Positions 34,311 through 43,772 of a stretch of 64,000 nucleotides of DNA are shown here, one piece after another (position 1 is the stretch's first letter; each line of letters opens with the position of its first letter). Under the pieces are notes generated by a model, which saw only the letters and a list, made by a program, of their open reading frames with translations, made no database searches and had not been told where the DNA came from. The DNA is from Halogeometricum sp. S3BR5-2 (GTDB taxonomy: Archaea; Halobacteriota; Halobacteria; Halobacteriales; Haloferacaceae). Position numbers and translations under genes: made by a program. Where the stretch lies: positions 62,001 to 126,000 of the forward strand of contig NZ_JAMQOQ010000006.1 in NCBI RefSeq assembly GCF_031624635.1, read 5' to 3'.

Positions 34311-35465
34311 CTAAGCCGCGCAGTTGTTCGCGCCGGTCTCCAGCTCCGTCGCTTTCCGGTCGTTCTCGTACCCCTCGCGACCGGTGTTGATGGCGATGAC
34401 CGTCTCGTAGTTCGCGGGTTTCTCCGGGACGTTCTCGACCATGCGCTCGACGAACGCCTCGCGGTCGAGTCCGAGGAGGTCGAGGCGCGACGCCACCTCG
34501 CCGAGCGACGCGGCGACCGGTTCCCCGGGCGACCCGTTGGCGTACTCCCCGTCGCTCTCGACGGTAACGTGACCCGGCAAGACCGTCAGGTCCTCGGGCA
34601 GGTCCAACAGCGTATCGTGGAGCGTGTCGTACGCCATCCGCGCGCCCTCCTCGGCCCCCTCCTCGCCGAACTCCAGTTCGGTCCGACCGACGGAATCGAG
34701 GAACAGGGCGTCGCCCGTGAGCACCGCCCTGTCGCCGACGCGGTAGGCGACCATCTCCGAGGTGTGGCCGGGCGCCGCGAGGACCGTCAGGTCGACGCCG
34801 CCGACGGGGAGGGCGTCGCCCTCCTCGACGGCGTCGAAGTCGAACGCCAGGTCGCGGTCCGCCGCGCGGGCGCCGAGGTGGTACGGCACGTCCAACCGGT
34901 CGGCGAGTTCGCGCCCGCCGGAGATGTGGTCGGCGTGCACGTGCGTGTCGAGGACGCGCGTTATCTCCCACCCCCGTTCCGCGGCGGCGACGACGTACTG
35001 CTCGACGTGCCGCGTCGGGTCGACGACGGCCGCCTCGCCGTCCGACCCGACGAGGTAGCTCAGACAGCCCTTGCCGCGCCGCTGGAACTGGACCACGTCG
35101 ACGTCGGCGTTCTCGGCACCGTTGCCGACGGCCACGTCGGCGCGTTCGTACAGGCCGTTCCAGTCTCGCATCCCGCCCTTGACGACCCGCACGTCCTCGT
35201 AGCCGGCCGCGTCGAGTTCGGCGGCGAGCGCCGCCGAGGTGGCGGCCTTCCCGCAGATGACGGTTATCGGTCCGCCGTCGGTGAGGCCGTCTATCTCGGA
35301 CTTCCGCTCGTCGTCGAGCGTCTCGTTCAGTCCGAACGGGACGTTCACCGCGCCGGGGACGCGCCACGCCTCGTAACTGTCCGCCGGGCGCGTGTCGAGT
35401 ATCGTCCCCGCTTCCCCTCGGTCGATTGCGTCCGCGAGTTCGCGAGCGGTGATCTTCGCGTACAT
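34311..35465 (-). CDS. Rhodanese and metallo-beta-lactamase fusion (persulfide dioxygenase-like)
   Basis: A 384-residue two-domain protein: an N-terminal rhodanese domain (about 1-105) with the persulfide-carrying cysteine in ITVICGKAATS, and an MBL-fold hydrolase domain (from about 125) with the metal motif THVHADHISGG, GHTSEM, GDALFLDSVGR and PGHVTV. The order differs from the common MBL-then-rhodanese fusion. Such enzymes oxidise glutathione or other low-molecular-weight persulfides in sulfide detoxification; haloarchaea use gamma-glutamylcysteine, so the thiol would differ. Its stop is only 11 nt from the convergent GH13 stop. Confidence 0.9.
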   Translation of the reverse strand: MYAKITARELADAIDRGEAGTILDTRPADSYEAWRVPGAVNVPFGLNETLDDERKSEIDGLTDGGPITVICGKAATSAALAAELDAAGYEDVRVVKGGMRDWNGLYERADVAVGNGAENADVDVVQFQRRGKGCLSYLVGSDGEAAVVDPTRHVEQYVVAAAERGWEITRVLDTHVHADHISGGRELADRLDVPYHLGARAADRDLAFDFDAVEEGDALPVGGVDLTVLAAPGHTSEMVAYRVGDRAVLTGDALFLDSVGRTELEFGEEGAEEGARMAYDTLHDTLLDLPEDLTVLPGHVTVESDGEYANGSPGEPVAASLGEVASRLDLLGLDREAFVERMVENVPEKPANYETVIAINTGREGYENDRKATELETGANNCAA

Positions 35466-35675
35466 CGTTCGTCCCCACGATTCGTCTCCGAACGGAATAA
35501 GACTTGTGAGAATTGCGCAATTCTATGAGAAATACGGGCAGTTCGAGATAGAGAGGATGTGAAGATAGTGCCGTCTGGGCGGGTGATGTAGTGATTCCGG
35601 GTGCAATAGACGTGGGATACCGTTCGAATACTACTTACGAAAGCCCGGTCGCCGCGGCTTCGGGGACGACGGGAA

Positions 35676-35771
35676 CTACAGGAGCGACCGGAGCAGTCGG
35701 AGGGGGAACGTGACGATGGCAATAATCAGATTGATGACGCCGCGGAGCGCCGAGCGGATGGTTCCGAGCAT
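35676..35771 (-). CDS. Possible 31-residue amphipathic membrane peptide
   Basis: A short open frame beginning MLGTIRSALRGVINLI and ending RLLRSLL. Hydrophobic residues make one continuous membrane-length helix (GVINLIIAIVTFPLRLL) with arginines at both ends, and the codons follow the GC-rich third-position habit of the genome. It lies in the otherwise empty 500-nt gap between the rhodanese-MBL gene and the GvpH-like gene. It may be a small membrane protein of the kind annotated in haloarchaea, or chance. Confidence 0.5.
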   Translation of the reverse strand: MLGTIRSALRGVINLIIAIVTFPLRLLRSLL

Positions 35772-35963
35772 AGGCGTCGGTACCGGTCCTCGGCGAGTAG
35801 CCGTTGGGGCTACACACGTCGGGTGCGGGCGGAGGCGAGAGGGAGGCGGGCGCGCCGCCCGGCGTTTCCGCGCGGTCGTCCGCGCCCCTCGTCAACGGGC
35901 ATCGCGCTTATCCGCCCGCGGGGTCTACGACCGTTCGAAGCGCGGTCGGCGAGGTTCGACATT

Positions 35964-36449
35964 ATGACACGTTCACACCGAGACGACGACGACCAGCACG
36001 GACCCGACGACGAGCGACCGCGGACGCGCATCGACATCAACCTCTCAGTGACCGACCTGCTGAGCGACCTGCTGAGCGAGGCGAAGCGGGATTCGGACCG
36101 CCGGTCGCTGAGCGAACGACCGGGCGGTCGGCCGAGTCGCGGGAGACCCGGCGCGCAGCGACAGCCCGACGGGAGCGCCGACCCCGAGGGGGCGGACGCG
36201 CGGGCCGACTACCGCGTCGACCACCACCGCGAGGGGGACGAACTGACCGTCGTCGCCGACCTCGCGGACGCTGCGCGCGACGACGTGACCGCCGGCATCG
36301 ACCCCGACCGCGGCGAGTTCGTCGTCGCCGTCGACGGGCGCGTCGCCGGGCGGGTGCCCCTCCCGTGGGACCCCGTCGAGGTGACCGAGACGACGTTCAA
36401 CAACGGCGTCCTGCAGGTCCGACTCGGTCCGGTCGACGGCGCGGCCTGA
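35964..36449 (+). CDS. Hsp20/GvpH-like protein
   Basis: A 161-residue protein: an acidic N-terminus, a helical segment SVTDLLSDLLSEAKRD, a Pro/Arg/Gly-rich linker, and a C-terminal alpha-crystallin-like beta domain (YRVDHHREGDELTVVADLAD, ...FNNGVLQVRL). The layout resembles gas-vesicle accessory protein GvpH, itself Hsp20-related, but no other gas vesicle gene is near. It could be a stand-alone small chaperone. ATG at 35964 follows an AT-rich spot (gacattatg). Confidence 0.72.
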   Translation: MTRSHRDDDDQHGPDDERPRTRIDINLSVTDLLSDLLSEAKRDSDRRSLSERPGGRPSRGRPGAQRQPDGSADPEGADARADYRVDHHREGDELTVVADLADAARDDVTAGIDPDRGEFVVAVDGRVAGRVPLPWDPVEVTETTFNNGVLQVRLGPVDGAA

Positions 36450-36633
36450 GGCGGGCGGGACCGTCCGCCGACGACGCGACCGCCGCGGACCGTGCGGTCG
36501 GACACCACACTACAGAGACTCGATTCGCCCGTTATCCGGCCCTACGGACCCGAACGGCACCGATTCGGGTTTTCTCGAGCGAGCGTTCGGTCTCGGAAGG
36601 GTTATCAGTGGGGCGCGGCTTAATCCAGAGGCT

Positions 36634-36828
36634 ATGGCAAAAGGCAAAGTCGACTTCTTCAACGACACGGGCGGCTACGGATTCATAGAGACCGAGGACC
36701 ACGACGAGGACGTTTTCTTCCACATGGAAGACGTCGGCGGCCCGGACCTCGAAGAGGGTACGGAGATCGAGTTCGAGATCGAGGACGCCCCCAAGGGTCC
36801 CCGAGCGAAGAACGTCACCCGCCTGTAA
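36634..36828 (+). CDS. cspA: Cold-shock domain protein
   Basis: A 64-residue CspA-type OB-fold protein. Both RNP motifs are present: GKVDFFNDTGGYGFIE (RNP1 region) and DVFFHMEDV (RNP2). It should bind single-stranded RNA or DNA and melt structure at low temperature. The protein is shorter and more acidic than bacterial CspA, normal for haloarchaea, which often have several copies. It stands alone with 160-180 nt gaps either side. Confidence 0.95.
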   Translation: MAKGKVDFFNDTGGYGFIETEDHDEDVFFHMEDVGGPDLEEGTEIEFEIEDAPKGPRAKNVTRL

Positions 36829-36996
36829 GTCGACGCAGACATCAAACGTAGCGGACGGAGGCTGACGACGCCGCGGTCGATTGAGTTCGGTCCGTATGCG
36901 GCAGTTCTCTGAACTACCTATCTTTCTGAGCCGTGCGGTTCGGTCGTCGCGCCGCCAGCCAGTACGTTCAGGCCCCCCTCTGACGTAGACTCGGGT

Positions 36997-37824
36997 ATGT
37001 CCGACGAGATGGAGTACTGCGAGGTGCGCGGCGTGCGCGTCCCGAAAGTCGGCCTCGGGACGTGGCGGATGGAGGGCGAGGAGTGTTACGACGCCGTGTC
37101 GACGGCGCTGGAACTCGGCTACCGCCACGTCGACACCGCGCAGATGTACGACAACGAGACCGAGGTGGGTCGAGCGCTGGCCGACGCCGACGTCGACCGG
37201 CGGGACGTGTTCCTGACGACGAAGGTGAACCCGCGGAACGCCGACCGGGAGGGCGTCGTCGAGTCGACGAAGGCGAGCCTCGACCGTCTCGACACGCCGT
37301 ACGTCGACCTGTTGCTCCTCCACTGGCCGAACCCGCTGGTCCGAATCGAGGAGACGATGGACGCGATGAAGCGACTGGTCGACGAGGGGCGCGTCCACCA
37401 CGTCGGCGTGAGCAACTTCCCGGTGCCGATGCTGAAGAAGGCCCGCGAGGTGTCCGACGTTCCGGTACTCACGAACCAGGTGCAGTTCCACCCGCACCGA
37501 CCCCAGCGGAAACTCCTCCGGTACTGTCAGGCCGAGGACCTGCTACTCACGGGGTACAGTCCGCTGGCGCAGGGCGAACTCGTCGACGACGGGACGCTCC
37601 GCGAGATAGGCGAGCGGTACGACAAGACGCCCGCGCAGGTCGCCCTGCGCTGGGCTACCCAGCACCGGAACGTCGCCGTCGTCCCGAAGTCCACGAGCCG
37701 CGAGCACCTCGCGGACAACCTCGCCATCTTCGATTTCAAACTCACTCGCGAGGAGGTGGACGAGGTGACCCGCCCCTCGCTGCTGAAGACGGGGGCGTCG
37801 ATGGTGAAGGGGATGCTGCGGTAG
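36997..37824 (+). CDS. Aldo/keto reductase
   Basis: A 275-residue NADPH-type aldo/keto reductase barrel. Signatures: GLGTWRMEGEE, GYRHVDTAQMYDNE with catalytic Asp and Tyr, the Lys in LTTKVNPRNAD, LHWPNP with the catalytic His, and the cofactor site VVPKSTSREHL. Complete length for the family (close to 2,5-diketo-gluconate reductase type). The natural carbonyl substrate is unknown. Confidence 0.92.
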   Translation: MSDEMEYCEVRGVRVPKVGLGTWRMEGEECYDAVSTALELGYRHVDTAQMYDNETEVGRALADADVDRRDVFLTTKVNPRNADREGVVESTKASLDRLDTPYVDLLLLHWPNPLVRIEETMDAMKRLVDEGRVHHVGVSNFPVPMLKKAREVSDVPVLTNQVQFHPHRPQRKLLRYCQAEDLLLTGYSPLAQGELVDDGTLREIGERYDKTPAQVALRWATQHRNVAVVPKSTSREHLADNLAIFDFKLTREEVDEVTRPSLLKTGASMVKGMLR

Positions 37825-37878
37825 TCGAGAGGAAAAGAAAAGAGAAACGCTGAGGCGGCCGCGGCGACGAGGGAACCC

Positions 37879-38259
37879 ATGGTCGCAGAACGGCGCCGCC
37901 GCGTCGCGCCCCTCCTCCTCTGGAGCCTCTGCGTCGTCGTCGCCTCCGCCGCGACGCCGCCCGGCGACGGACTGAGCGCCGCACCGCTCGGACTCGGCGT
38001 CGACAAGTGGGTCCACCTCGGAGCGTACGCGGTGACGGCGTATCTCGCGGCGTTCGCCCTCCGCGCGCGGACGGCCCGCGGACTGGCGCTCGCCACCTTC
38101 GTCGCCGTCGCCCTCGGCGGCGGCGTGGAACTCCTGCAGGCGACGCTCCCGGCGCGTCACGCCGGCCTCGCGGACGCCGCGGCGAACGCCGTCGGGGCGG
38201 TCATCGGCGCGGCGGCGTACGCCGTCCTCGGGCGCTTCCGGACGAGCGAGCGCGGCTGA
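37879..38259 (+). CDS. VanZ-like membrane protein
   Basis: A 126-residue protein with three to four membrane helices (LLLWSLCVVVASAATPP, VHLGAYAVTAYLAAFAL, ALATFVAVALGGGVELLQ, and GAVIGAAAYAVLG). The DKWVHLGAYAV and GGGVELLQATLPARHAGLADAAANAVGA stretches are the VanZ-family signature. Function in archaea is unknown. It lies 55 nt after the reductase gene on the same strand. Confidence 0.88.
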   Translation: MVAERRRRVAPLLLWSLCVVVASAATPPGDGLSAAPLGLGVDKWVHLGAYAVTAYLAAFALRARTARGLALATFVAVALGGGVELLQATLPARHAGLADAAANAVGAVIGAAAYAVLGRFRTSERG

Positions 38260-38325
38260 CGGACCCCGCATCCGGACCGGACGGAGCGAACGGCGTCGAC
38301 CCCTCAACCGACCGTCGAGGGGCGC

Positions 38326-38781
38326 TCACGACCGATTGCGGAGTCCCGTCGCCGCGTCTATCTCCAGCGTCCACCCGGCGATGCCCCGCATCGGTTCGGA
38401 CTCGGAGAACAGGCTCGGGAACCACGCGTTGTCCTCCATCGCGTCGACGAGCGCACCCCACTCGCCCTCTTCGACCGCTTCGAGACGTCCCGCGACGACG
38501 ACGCTCTCCCACTCGTGGCGCCCCGCCACGTCGAACGCCGTCAGGGTCGCTCTCCCCGTCGCCTCGGCGAACGACTCCTTCCGACTCGTCTCCCCGCGGA
38601 GGAACACGAAGTACAGGCGCTCGCCGTCGTAGCCGAACGATATCGGCACCCCGTACGCGTCGCCCCCGTCCGCGAGCGAGAGGACGCCGACGCCGTGTTC
38701 GCGCAGGAACGCGTCCACCTCCTCGTCGTCCATCGGGTCGCCCTGAAGCGGTTCGAACTCGTCCGCATCTCTCACCACCAT
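38326..38781 (-). CDS. Pyridoxamine 5'-phosphate oxidase-like flavoprotein
   Basis: A 151-residue split-barrel FMN-binding protein: MDDEEVDAFLREHGVGVLSLADGGDAYGVPISFGYDG is the N-terminal family signature, followed by RLYFVFLRGETSRKESF and WESVVVAGRLEAVEEGEWGALV. This nitroimidazole-resistance/PNPOx-like group reduces various substrates or binds F420 or FMN. The exact role is unknown. Divergent from nucS across 115 nt. Confidence 0.88.
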   Translation of the reverse strand: MVVRDADEFEPLQGDPMDDEEVDAFLREHGVGVLSLADGGDAYGVPISFGYDGERLYFVFLRGETSRKESFAEATGRATLTAFDVAGRHEWESVVVAGRLEAVEEGEWGALVDAMEDNAWFPSLFSESEPMRGIAGWTLEIDAATGLRNRS

Positions 38782-38896
38782 GCGTCACGCTACGACCCGA
38801 ACCAGCAAATATTGTCGCTTCTTTCCGATTCTCGAACCGTCGCCGCCGACGCGCTCTTTTTACGCGGCGACGGCGAACCTCGGGCAGACAGCACCG

Positions 38897-39649
38897 ATGA
38901 CGGTCACGACGCTCCACCGCCCGACGCACCGCGACGCCCTCGCCTTGTTAGAGGAGGCGTTCGGCGACGGGCGGATGGTGACGATGTTCGGGCGTTGCAC
39001 CGTCGAGTACGACGGCCGGGCCGAGTCGAGTCTCGGGCCGGGCGACCGACTCGTCGTCTGCAAACCCGACGGGACCATCCTCGTGCACACCGACTCGCAG
39101 CGCAAGCCGGTGAACTGGCAGCCGCCGGGGTGTACCCACCGCGCGAGCGTCCGCGACGGTCGCCTGCGGGTCAGGAGCGAGCGCTCGACGCCGACGGAGC
39201 GCCTCGACGTGCGGTTCGAGCGACTCGAACAGGTGTCGGCCTACGAGGTGACGGACCGGAGCGACCTGCGCCTCACGGGGAGCGAGGAGGACCTGCGGCA
39301 GCGGATTCTGGACGACCCCGCCTTGGTCGAAGAGGGGTTCGTCCCGCGGGCGACCGAACGGGAGACGGCGGCGGGGCCGGTCGACATCTTCGGCGAGGAC
39401 GCCGAGGGCCGTCCCCTCGTCGTGGAGTTGAAGCGACGACGGGTCGGTCCCTCGGCGGCCAGCCAACTCCGGCGCTACGTGGAGGCCGTCGACGCCGAGT
39501 TCCCCGACGAGGGCGTGCGCGGGATACTCGTCGCGCCGTCGGTGACCGACCGGACGAGAGAGCTACTGGACGAGAAGGGCCTGTCGTTCGTCGCCGCCGA
39601 ACCCGTGGCGGAGGCGGACGAGGAGGAAGGCGGCGACGAAGCGACCTGA
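38897..39649 (+). CDS. nucS: Endonuclease NucS/EndoMS
   Basis: A 250-residue mismatch-specific endonuclease that cuts both strands around mismatches in archaea lacking MutS/MutL-dependent correction. The C-terminal nuclease core holds the catalytic GPVDIFGEDAEGRPLVVELKRR (D...E-x-K), and the N-terminal domain has FGRCTVEYDGRAESSLGPGDR and ILVHTDSQRKPVNWQPPG. The acidic C-terminus may be a PCNA-contact or halophilic tail. The start at 38897 (MTVTTLH) is chosen because the earlier ATG adds a non-acidic leader. Confidence 0.93.
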   Translation: MTVTTLHRPTHRDALALLEEAFGDGRMVTMFGRCTVEYDGRAESSLGPGDRLVVCKPDGTILVHTDSQRKPVNWQPPGCTHRASVRDGRLRVRSERSTPTERLDVRFERLEQVSAYEVTDRSDLRLTGSEEDLRQRILDDPALVEEGFVPRATERETAAGPVDIFGEDAEGRPLVVELKRRRVGPSAASQLRRYVEAVDAEFPDEGVRGILVAPSVTDRTRELLDEKGLSFVAAEPVAEADEEEGGDEAT

Positions 39650-39663
39650 GCGGACTCTGTCGC

Positions 39664-40326
39664 CTACCGCTCCGCGTCGACGAGGCGGACGAAGTTCTCG
39701 AACGTCCGCGCGGCGGTCACGCCGCCGAAGTCGCGGTGGGCGGGGTCGTCGGGCCACTCGAGGTCCTCCTCGATGTTCGGAAGCAGGCGCTCCGTGAACT
39801 CGGGGTGGTACTGGACGGTCCACAGCGGCGCGTCGCGGTGCCGGCTAGCGAGGTTCGGGTAGTAGTCGGCCGAGGCGACGGCCTCCATCTCCTCGCCGAG
39901 TTCGGTGACGAAGTCGCCGTGGACGAGGGGGACGCGCGTCCCGACGCCGTCGAACAGGGGGTCGTCGGCGAAGCGGACCGGGTCGAGGCCGGCGTGCAGG
40001 CCGCGGTGCTCCACCTCTCCGCCGAGGGCGTCGTTGACGAGTTGGTGGCCGAAGCAGACGCCGAGCGTCGGCGTTCTCGCCTCTACGAGTTCGCGCACGA
40101 GGTCCCGTAACTCGTCCATCCACGGGTACGTCTCCGTCTCGTAGACGCCCGCGGTGCTTCCGGAGAGGACGACGGCGTCCGCCTCGTCCAGCAGGTCCGG
40201 CCGGCCCCCGCGGTCGGCGTAGGGGTAGACGCGGACCGTCGCGCCGGCCGCTTCGAGCAGGCGGCGAATCTCGGGGACGAAGTAGCGCGTGGGCGGGTCC
40301 ACCTCGTTCTCCAGGACGAGTATCAT
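39664..40326 (-). CDS. Class I glutamine amidotransferase-like protein
   Basis: A 220-residue GATase1 domain with nucleophile cysteine in GVCFGHQLV and His-Glu in QYHPEF, all three catalytic residues intact. It resembles GuaA-type amidotransferase domains used singly, which release ammonia from glutamine for an unknown acceptor or act as gamma-glutamyl hydrolases. Its stop is 15 nt from the convergent nucS stop. A start at 40326 ([10 protein letters not shown]) fits the fold start. Confidence 0.9.
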   Translation of the reverse strand: MILVLENEVDPPTRYFVPEIRRLLEAAGATVRVYPYADRGGRPDLLDEADAVVLSGSTAGVYETETYPWMDELRDLVRELVEARTPTLGVCFGHQLVNDALGGEVEHRGLHAGLDPVRFADDPLFDGVGTRVPLVHGDFVTELGEEMEAVASADYYPNLASRHRDAPLWTVQYHPEFTERLLPNIEEDLEWPDDPAHRDFGGVTAARTFENFVRLVDAER

Positions 40327-40462
40327 GCGCGACACTCGTCGGCGCGCGAGGAGAATCCGTCGGTGGCGACGGCGACGAGTGCGAACGGAGCACACGGCCG
40401 CCGAGGCGGTCGATGTTCGAAGCGCTTTTAGGCCGCATGACCGTTCTTCTGCACAAGTAACC

Positions 40463-40993
40463 ATGGCAGACAAACCCGCCTCGATGTACCGCAACATCGA
40501 CAAGCCGTCGTACACCCGACGCGAGTACATCACCGGAATCCCCGGTTCGAAGATCGCACAGCACAACATGGGCAACCTGCAGACGGGTCCGCAGGACTAC
40601 CCCGTCCAGATCAGTCTCCGCCTCGAAGAGGACTGTCAGGTCCGCCACGGGTCGCTCGAATCGGCGCGTCTGTCCGCCAACCGCGTGATGCTCAAGCAGG
40701 TCGGACAGGAGAACTACAAGATGGTGCTCCGCAAGTTCCCCCACCAGGTCCTGCGCGAGAACAAGCAGGCGACCGGGGCGGGCGCGGACCGCGTCTCCGA
40801 CGGGATGCGCCAGTCGTTCGGAAAGGTCGTCGGGACCGCCGCGCGAATCCACAAGAACGAGCGCGTGTTCACCATCTACTGCAGCGTCGACGACGCGGCC
40901 ATCGCGAAGGACGCGCTTCGCCGCGCCTACAACAAGATGTCGCCGCCCTGCCGCATCGACGTGGAGAAGGGCGAAGAACTGCTCGTCTCGTAA
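40463..40993 (+). CDS. rpl10e: Ribosomal protein L10e (uL16)
   Basis: A 176-residue large-subunit protein that helps position tRNAs near the peptidyl-transferase centre and is needed for subunit maturation. It is clearly the archaeal L10e: [73 protein letters not shown] and a [10 protein letters not shown]-type ending. More basic than its neighbours, as expected. The start at 40463 follows an AT-rich box (cttttagg) 30 nt upstream. Confidence 0.97.
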   Translation: MADKPASMYRNIDKPSYTRREYITGIPGSKIAQHNMGNLQTGPQDYPVQISLRLEEDCQVRHGSLESARLSANRVMLKQVGQENYKMVLRKFPHQVLRENKQATGAGADRVSDGMRQSFGKVVGTAARIHKNERVFTIYCSVDDAAIAKDALRRAYNKMSPPCRIDVEKGEELLVS

Positions 40994-41082
40994 CTGAGTA
41001 ACACGCGAACGCGGGTCAGGGTCGGTCCGACCCAACCGGGACCCGGCCCACTTTTACTCTCGACGCGCCGACTTCGGAGCGG

Positions 41083-41946
41083 ATGCTCCGACTGGCGGTG
41101 ACGACGGACAGCGAGACGTTCGAGCGGATGCGCGACCCGCTGGAAGCGCGCGGAATCGCCGTCGAACACCTCCCGGCGAAGGAGCGGTCGATTCGGCTGG
41201 CCGGGACGGGCGAGTCGTTCGACGTCGGCTTCGTCTACCCGACGCGGCTGATGGAGGGCGGCGCGCTGGACGCCCGCGCGCCGATACCGTGGGTGAACGG
41301 ACGCGATGCGGTACTGACATCCCGGAACAAGGCGGGCGTCGTCGCCGCCCTCTCGCGGGCGGGCCTGCCGGTGCCGGAGACGCGGATGCTCTCGAACCCC
41401 GTCGACGAGGGCGTCGTCCTCGACGCCGTCGCGGACCTCTCCTACCCACTGGTCGTCAAACCCAACTCCGCGACGCGCGGCGTCGGCGTCGCCAAGGTGG
41501 CCGACGCGGACTCGCTACTCGGCGTCGTCGACTACCTGAACCTCGTCCACGACTTCCGGTCGACGGGCGACAAATCCTACCTGGTACAGGAGTTCGTCGC
41601 CGACGCGCGCGACTACCGGGTGATGGTCGTCGACGGCGAGGTGGTCGGCGGCGTCGAGCGCCGACTCCCCGAGTCGCTCGGCGAGGGGCGGTGGAAACAC
41701 AACGTCCACCGGGGCGCGACAGCGACGGCGGTGGACGTCTCCGAAGAACACCGCGAACTGGCCGTTTCGGTGGCCGAGACGCTCGGAATCGACTACCTCG
41801 GCGTCGACCTGCTCGTCTCGCCCGACCGGACGCTCGTCTCGGAGACGAACGCTCGGGCGACGATAGACCACGAGAAGTACGACGACGACTTCTGGGACCG
41901 ACTGGCGGCGCTGATACGGCGGGCCGCCGGGCGGCCCGACCGGTAG
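41083..41946 (+). CDS. RimK-type ATP-grasp ligase
   Basis: A 287-residue ATP-grasp enzyme. The pre-grasp part (1-95) leads to SYPLVVKPNSATRGVGVAKV with the ATP-binding lysine and glycine-rich loop, then SYLVQEFVADARDYRVMVV and YLGVDLLVSPDRTLVSETNARATID with the Mg-binding Glu/Asn. It resembles RimK/LysX ligases that attach Glu or related groups to a protein, peptide or cofactor (for example F420 tailing by CofF), but the acceptor is not known. Read away from L10e by 89 nt. Confidence 0.88.
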   Translation: MLRLAVTTDSETFERMRDPLEARGIAVEHLPAKERSIRLAGTGESFDVGFVYPTRLMEGGALDARAPIPWVNGRDAVLTSRNKAGVVAALSRAGLPVPETRMLSNPVDEGVVLDAVADLSYPLVVKPNSATRGVGVAKVADADSLLGVVDYLNLVHDFRSTGDKSYLVQEFVADARDYRVMVVDGEVVGGVERRLPESLGEGRWKHNVHRGATATAVDVSEEHRELAVSVAETLGIDYLGVDLLVSPDRTLVSETNARATIDHEKYDDDFWDRLAALIRRAAGRPDR

Positions 41947-42003
41947 GCGCCAGAAACCGAAACCGCGAAAATCCGAGTCCGGTCGGTCCTCGCGCGGGAC
42001 GCG

Positions 42004-42366
42004 CTACTCGACGTCGATGGCGGCGGAGTCCTCGGCCTTCTGGAACGTGACTTGGAGGACGCCGTTCTTGAACGACGCCGACGCGGAGTGTTCGTCTACA
42101 CGAACGGGGAGACGAATCCGCTCGTCGTACTCGCGCCGGTCGCTCGCCGCGCTCACGGTGAGCGTCTCGCCGTCGCACTTCAGGTCGATGGCGTCTTTCT
42201 CCACTCCCGGCAGGTCCGCGACGAGTCGAACCGCCTCGCCCTCATCGTAGACGTCGATGTGGGTCTCCGAGGCGAATCCGGTGGTGTCGCCACCGGTCAT
42301 CTCGCTCATCATCCGTTCGATCTCGTCGAAGATGTTGTCGAACGGATCGTCGCGCTCATCTCTCAT
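42004..42366 (-). CDS. Hsp20 family small heat-shock protein
   Basis: A 120-residue small chaperone with the alpha-crystallin core: ETHIDVYDEGEAVRLVADLPGVEKDAIDLKCDGETLTVSA and RIRLPVRVDEHSASASFKNGVLQVTF. It prevents aggregation of unfolded proteins. The C-terminal I-x-I tail motif is replaced by AAIDVE, so oligomer assembly may differ. A TATA-like cttttgatg on the minus strand lies about 33 nt upstream of the ATG at 42366. Confidence 0.92.
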   Translation of the reverse strand: MRDERDDPFDNIFDEIERMMSEMTGGDTTGFASETHIDVYDEGEAVRLVADLPGVEKDAIDLKCDGETLTVSAASDRREYDERIRLPVRVDEHSASASFKNGVLQVTFQKAEDSAAIDVE

Positions 42367-42650
42367 GCAGGAGTTCTTTAGTGTGTTCTCATCAAAAGCC
42401 TTCTCCCCCGGCGGCGGCGCGGGCCGCGTCGACGCGCGGTCCGCCTCGAAACGCATCGGGTCGAACCGCTGCACGAAGATGAACGCCGGTGTTCGTCTCT
42501 GTTCGTGTCGCCGCGCCCTCCCGCGTCGCGTCCTCAATCATCGTTCAGGCTAAAACGACAGTGGCGACGACCTACGACACCGATTTCGAGGGTTTCCGCC
42601 CCTGGGGGGAGACACAGGGATTCAAGTAGCTCGGCCGCCGATACTCGGAT

Positions 42651-43697
42651 ATGAGTGAAAAGTCGTACTTCGACTCGGCTGAGGACGCGGACGACGTGGT
42701 CCGCGTCGGACTGAACGGGTTCGGCCGAATCGGGCGGAACGTGTTCCGCGCGGTGATGGAGAATCCGAGCGTCGAACTCGTCGGCGTCAACGACGTGATG
42801 GACTTCGAGGACATGGAGTACCTCGCGAAATACGACACCGTGATGGGTCGGATGGACGACGTGTCGCTCGACGGTGAGGAACTCGTCGCCGGCGATAGCT
42901 CCGTCCCCCTCTACAACGTCCAGAGCCCCGCCGAACTGCCGTGGGACGAACTCGACGTCGACGTGGCGCTGGAGTGTACGGGCATCTTCCGCACGAAAGA
43001 GGACGCCTCCGCGCACCTCGAAGCCGGCGCCGACAAGGTGCTCATCTCCGCGCCGCCGAAGGGCGACGACCCGATAAAACAGATCGTCTACGGCGTCAAC
43101 CACGACGAGTACGACGGCGAGGACGTCGTCTCGAACGCCTCCTGTACGACGAACTCCGTCACGCCGGTCGCGAAGGTGCTCGACGAGGAGTTCGGCATCG
43201 ACTCCGGTCTCCTGACGACGGTCCACGCTTACACCGGGTCGCAGAACCTCATCGACGGCCCCAAATCGAAGAAGCGCCGCGGCCGCGCCGCCGCCGAGAA
43301 CATCGTCCCCACCTCCACCGGCGCCGCGCAGGCCGCCACACAGATTCTGCCGCAGTTGGAGGGCAAACTCGACGGGATGGCGATGCGCGTCCCCGTCCCC
43401 AACGGCTCCATCACCGAACTCGTCGTCTCCCTCGACGAGACGCCCTCGACCGAGGAGGTAAACAACGCCTTCCGTGACGCCGCCGACTCCGGCCCCCTCG
43501 CGGGCGTCCTCGGCTACACCGACGACGAAGTCGTCTCCTCGGACATCGTCGGCCTGCCGTTCTCCTCGACGGTCGACCTCCAGTCGACCAACATGGTCAA
43601 CGACGGCGGCCTGTACAAGATTCTCACGTGGTACGACAACGAGTACGGCTTCTCGAACCGGATGCTCGACGTGGCGCAGTACGTCACCTACGAGTGA
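42651..43697 (+). CDS. gapI: Glyceraldehyde-3-phosphate dehydrogenase type I (catabolic)
   Basis: A 348-residue bacterial-type GAPDH that oxidises glyceraldehyde 3-phosphate with phosphate and NAD. The Rossmann start GLNGFGRIGRNVFRA, catalytic cysteine in SNASCTTNS, the His in HAYTGSQNLIDGP, and WYDNEYGFSNRM are all present. In Haloferax volcanii the equivalent gene next to pgk serves glycolysis while the archaeal type II enzyme serves gluconeogenesis. The gene is followed by pgk after 75 nt, same strand, and the type II gene lies convergently at 45574. Confidence 0.97.
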   Translation: MSEKSYFDSAEDADDVVRVGLNGFGRIGRNVFRAVMENPSVELVGVNDVMDFEDMEYLAKYDTVMGRMDDVSLDGEELVAGDSSVPLYNVQSPAELPWDELDVDVALECTGIFRTKEDASAHLEAGADKVLISAPPKGDDPIKQIVYGVNHDEYDGEDVVSNASCTTNSVTPVAKVLDEEFGIDSGLLTTVHAYTGSQNLIDGPKSKKRRGRAAAENIVPTSTGAAQAATQILPQLEGKLDGMAMRVPVPNGSITELVVSLDETPSTEEVNNAFRDAADSGPLAGVLGYTDDEVVSSDIVGLPFSSTVDLQSTNMVNDGGLYKILTWYDNEYGFSNRMLDVAQYVTYE

Positions 43698-43772
43698 ACG
43701 TCCGGAGCGACTCGCGGTCCAACCACCACTAAGTAACACCTCGCCGTCTTTCGACCCGACACACCCACACCC

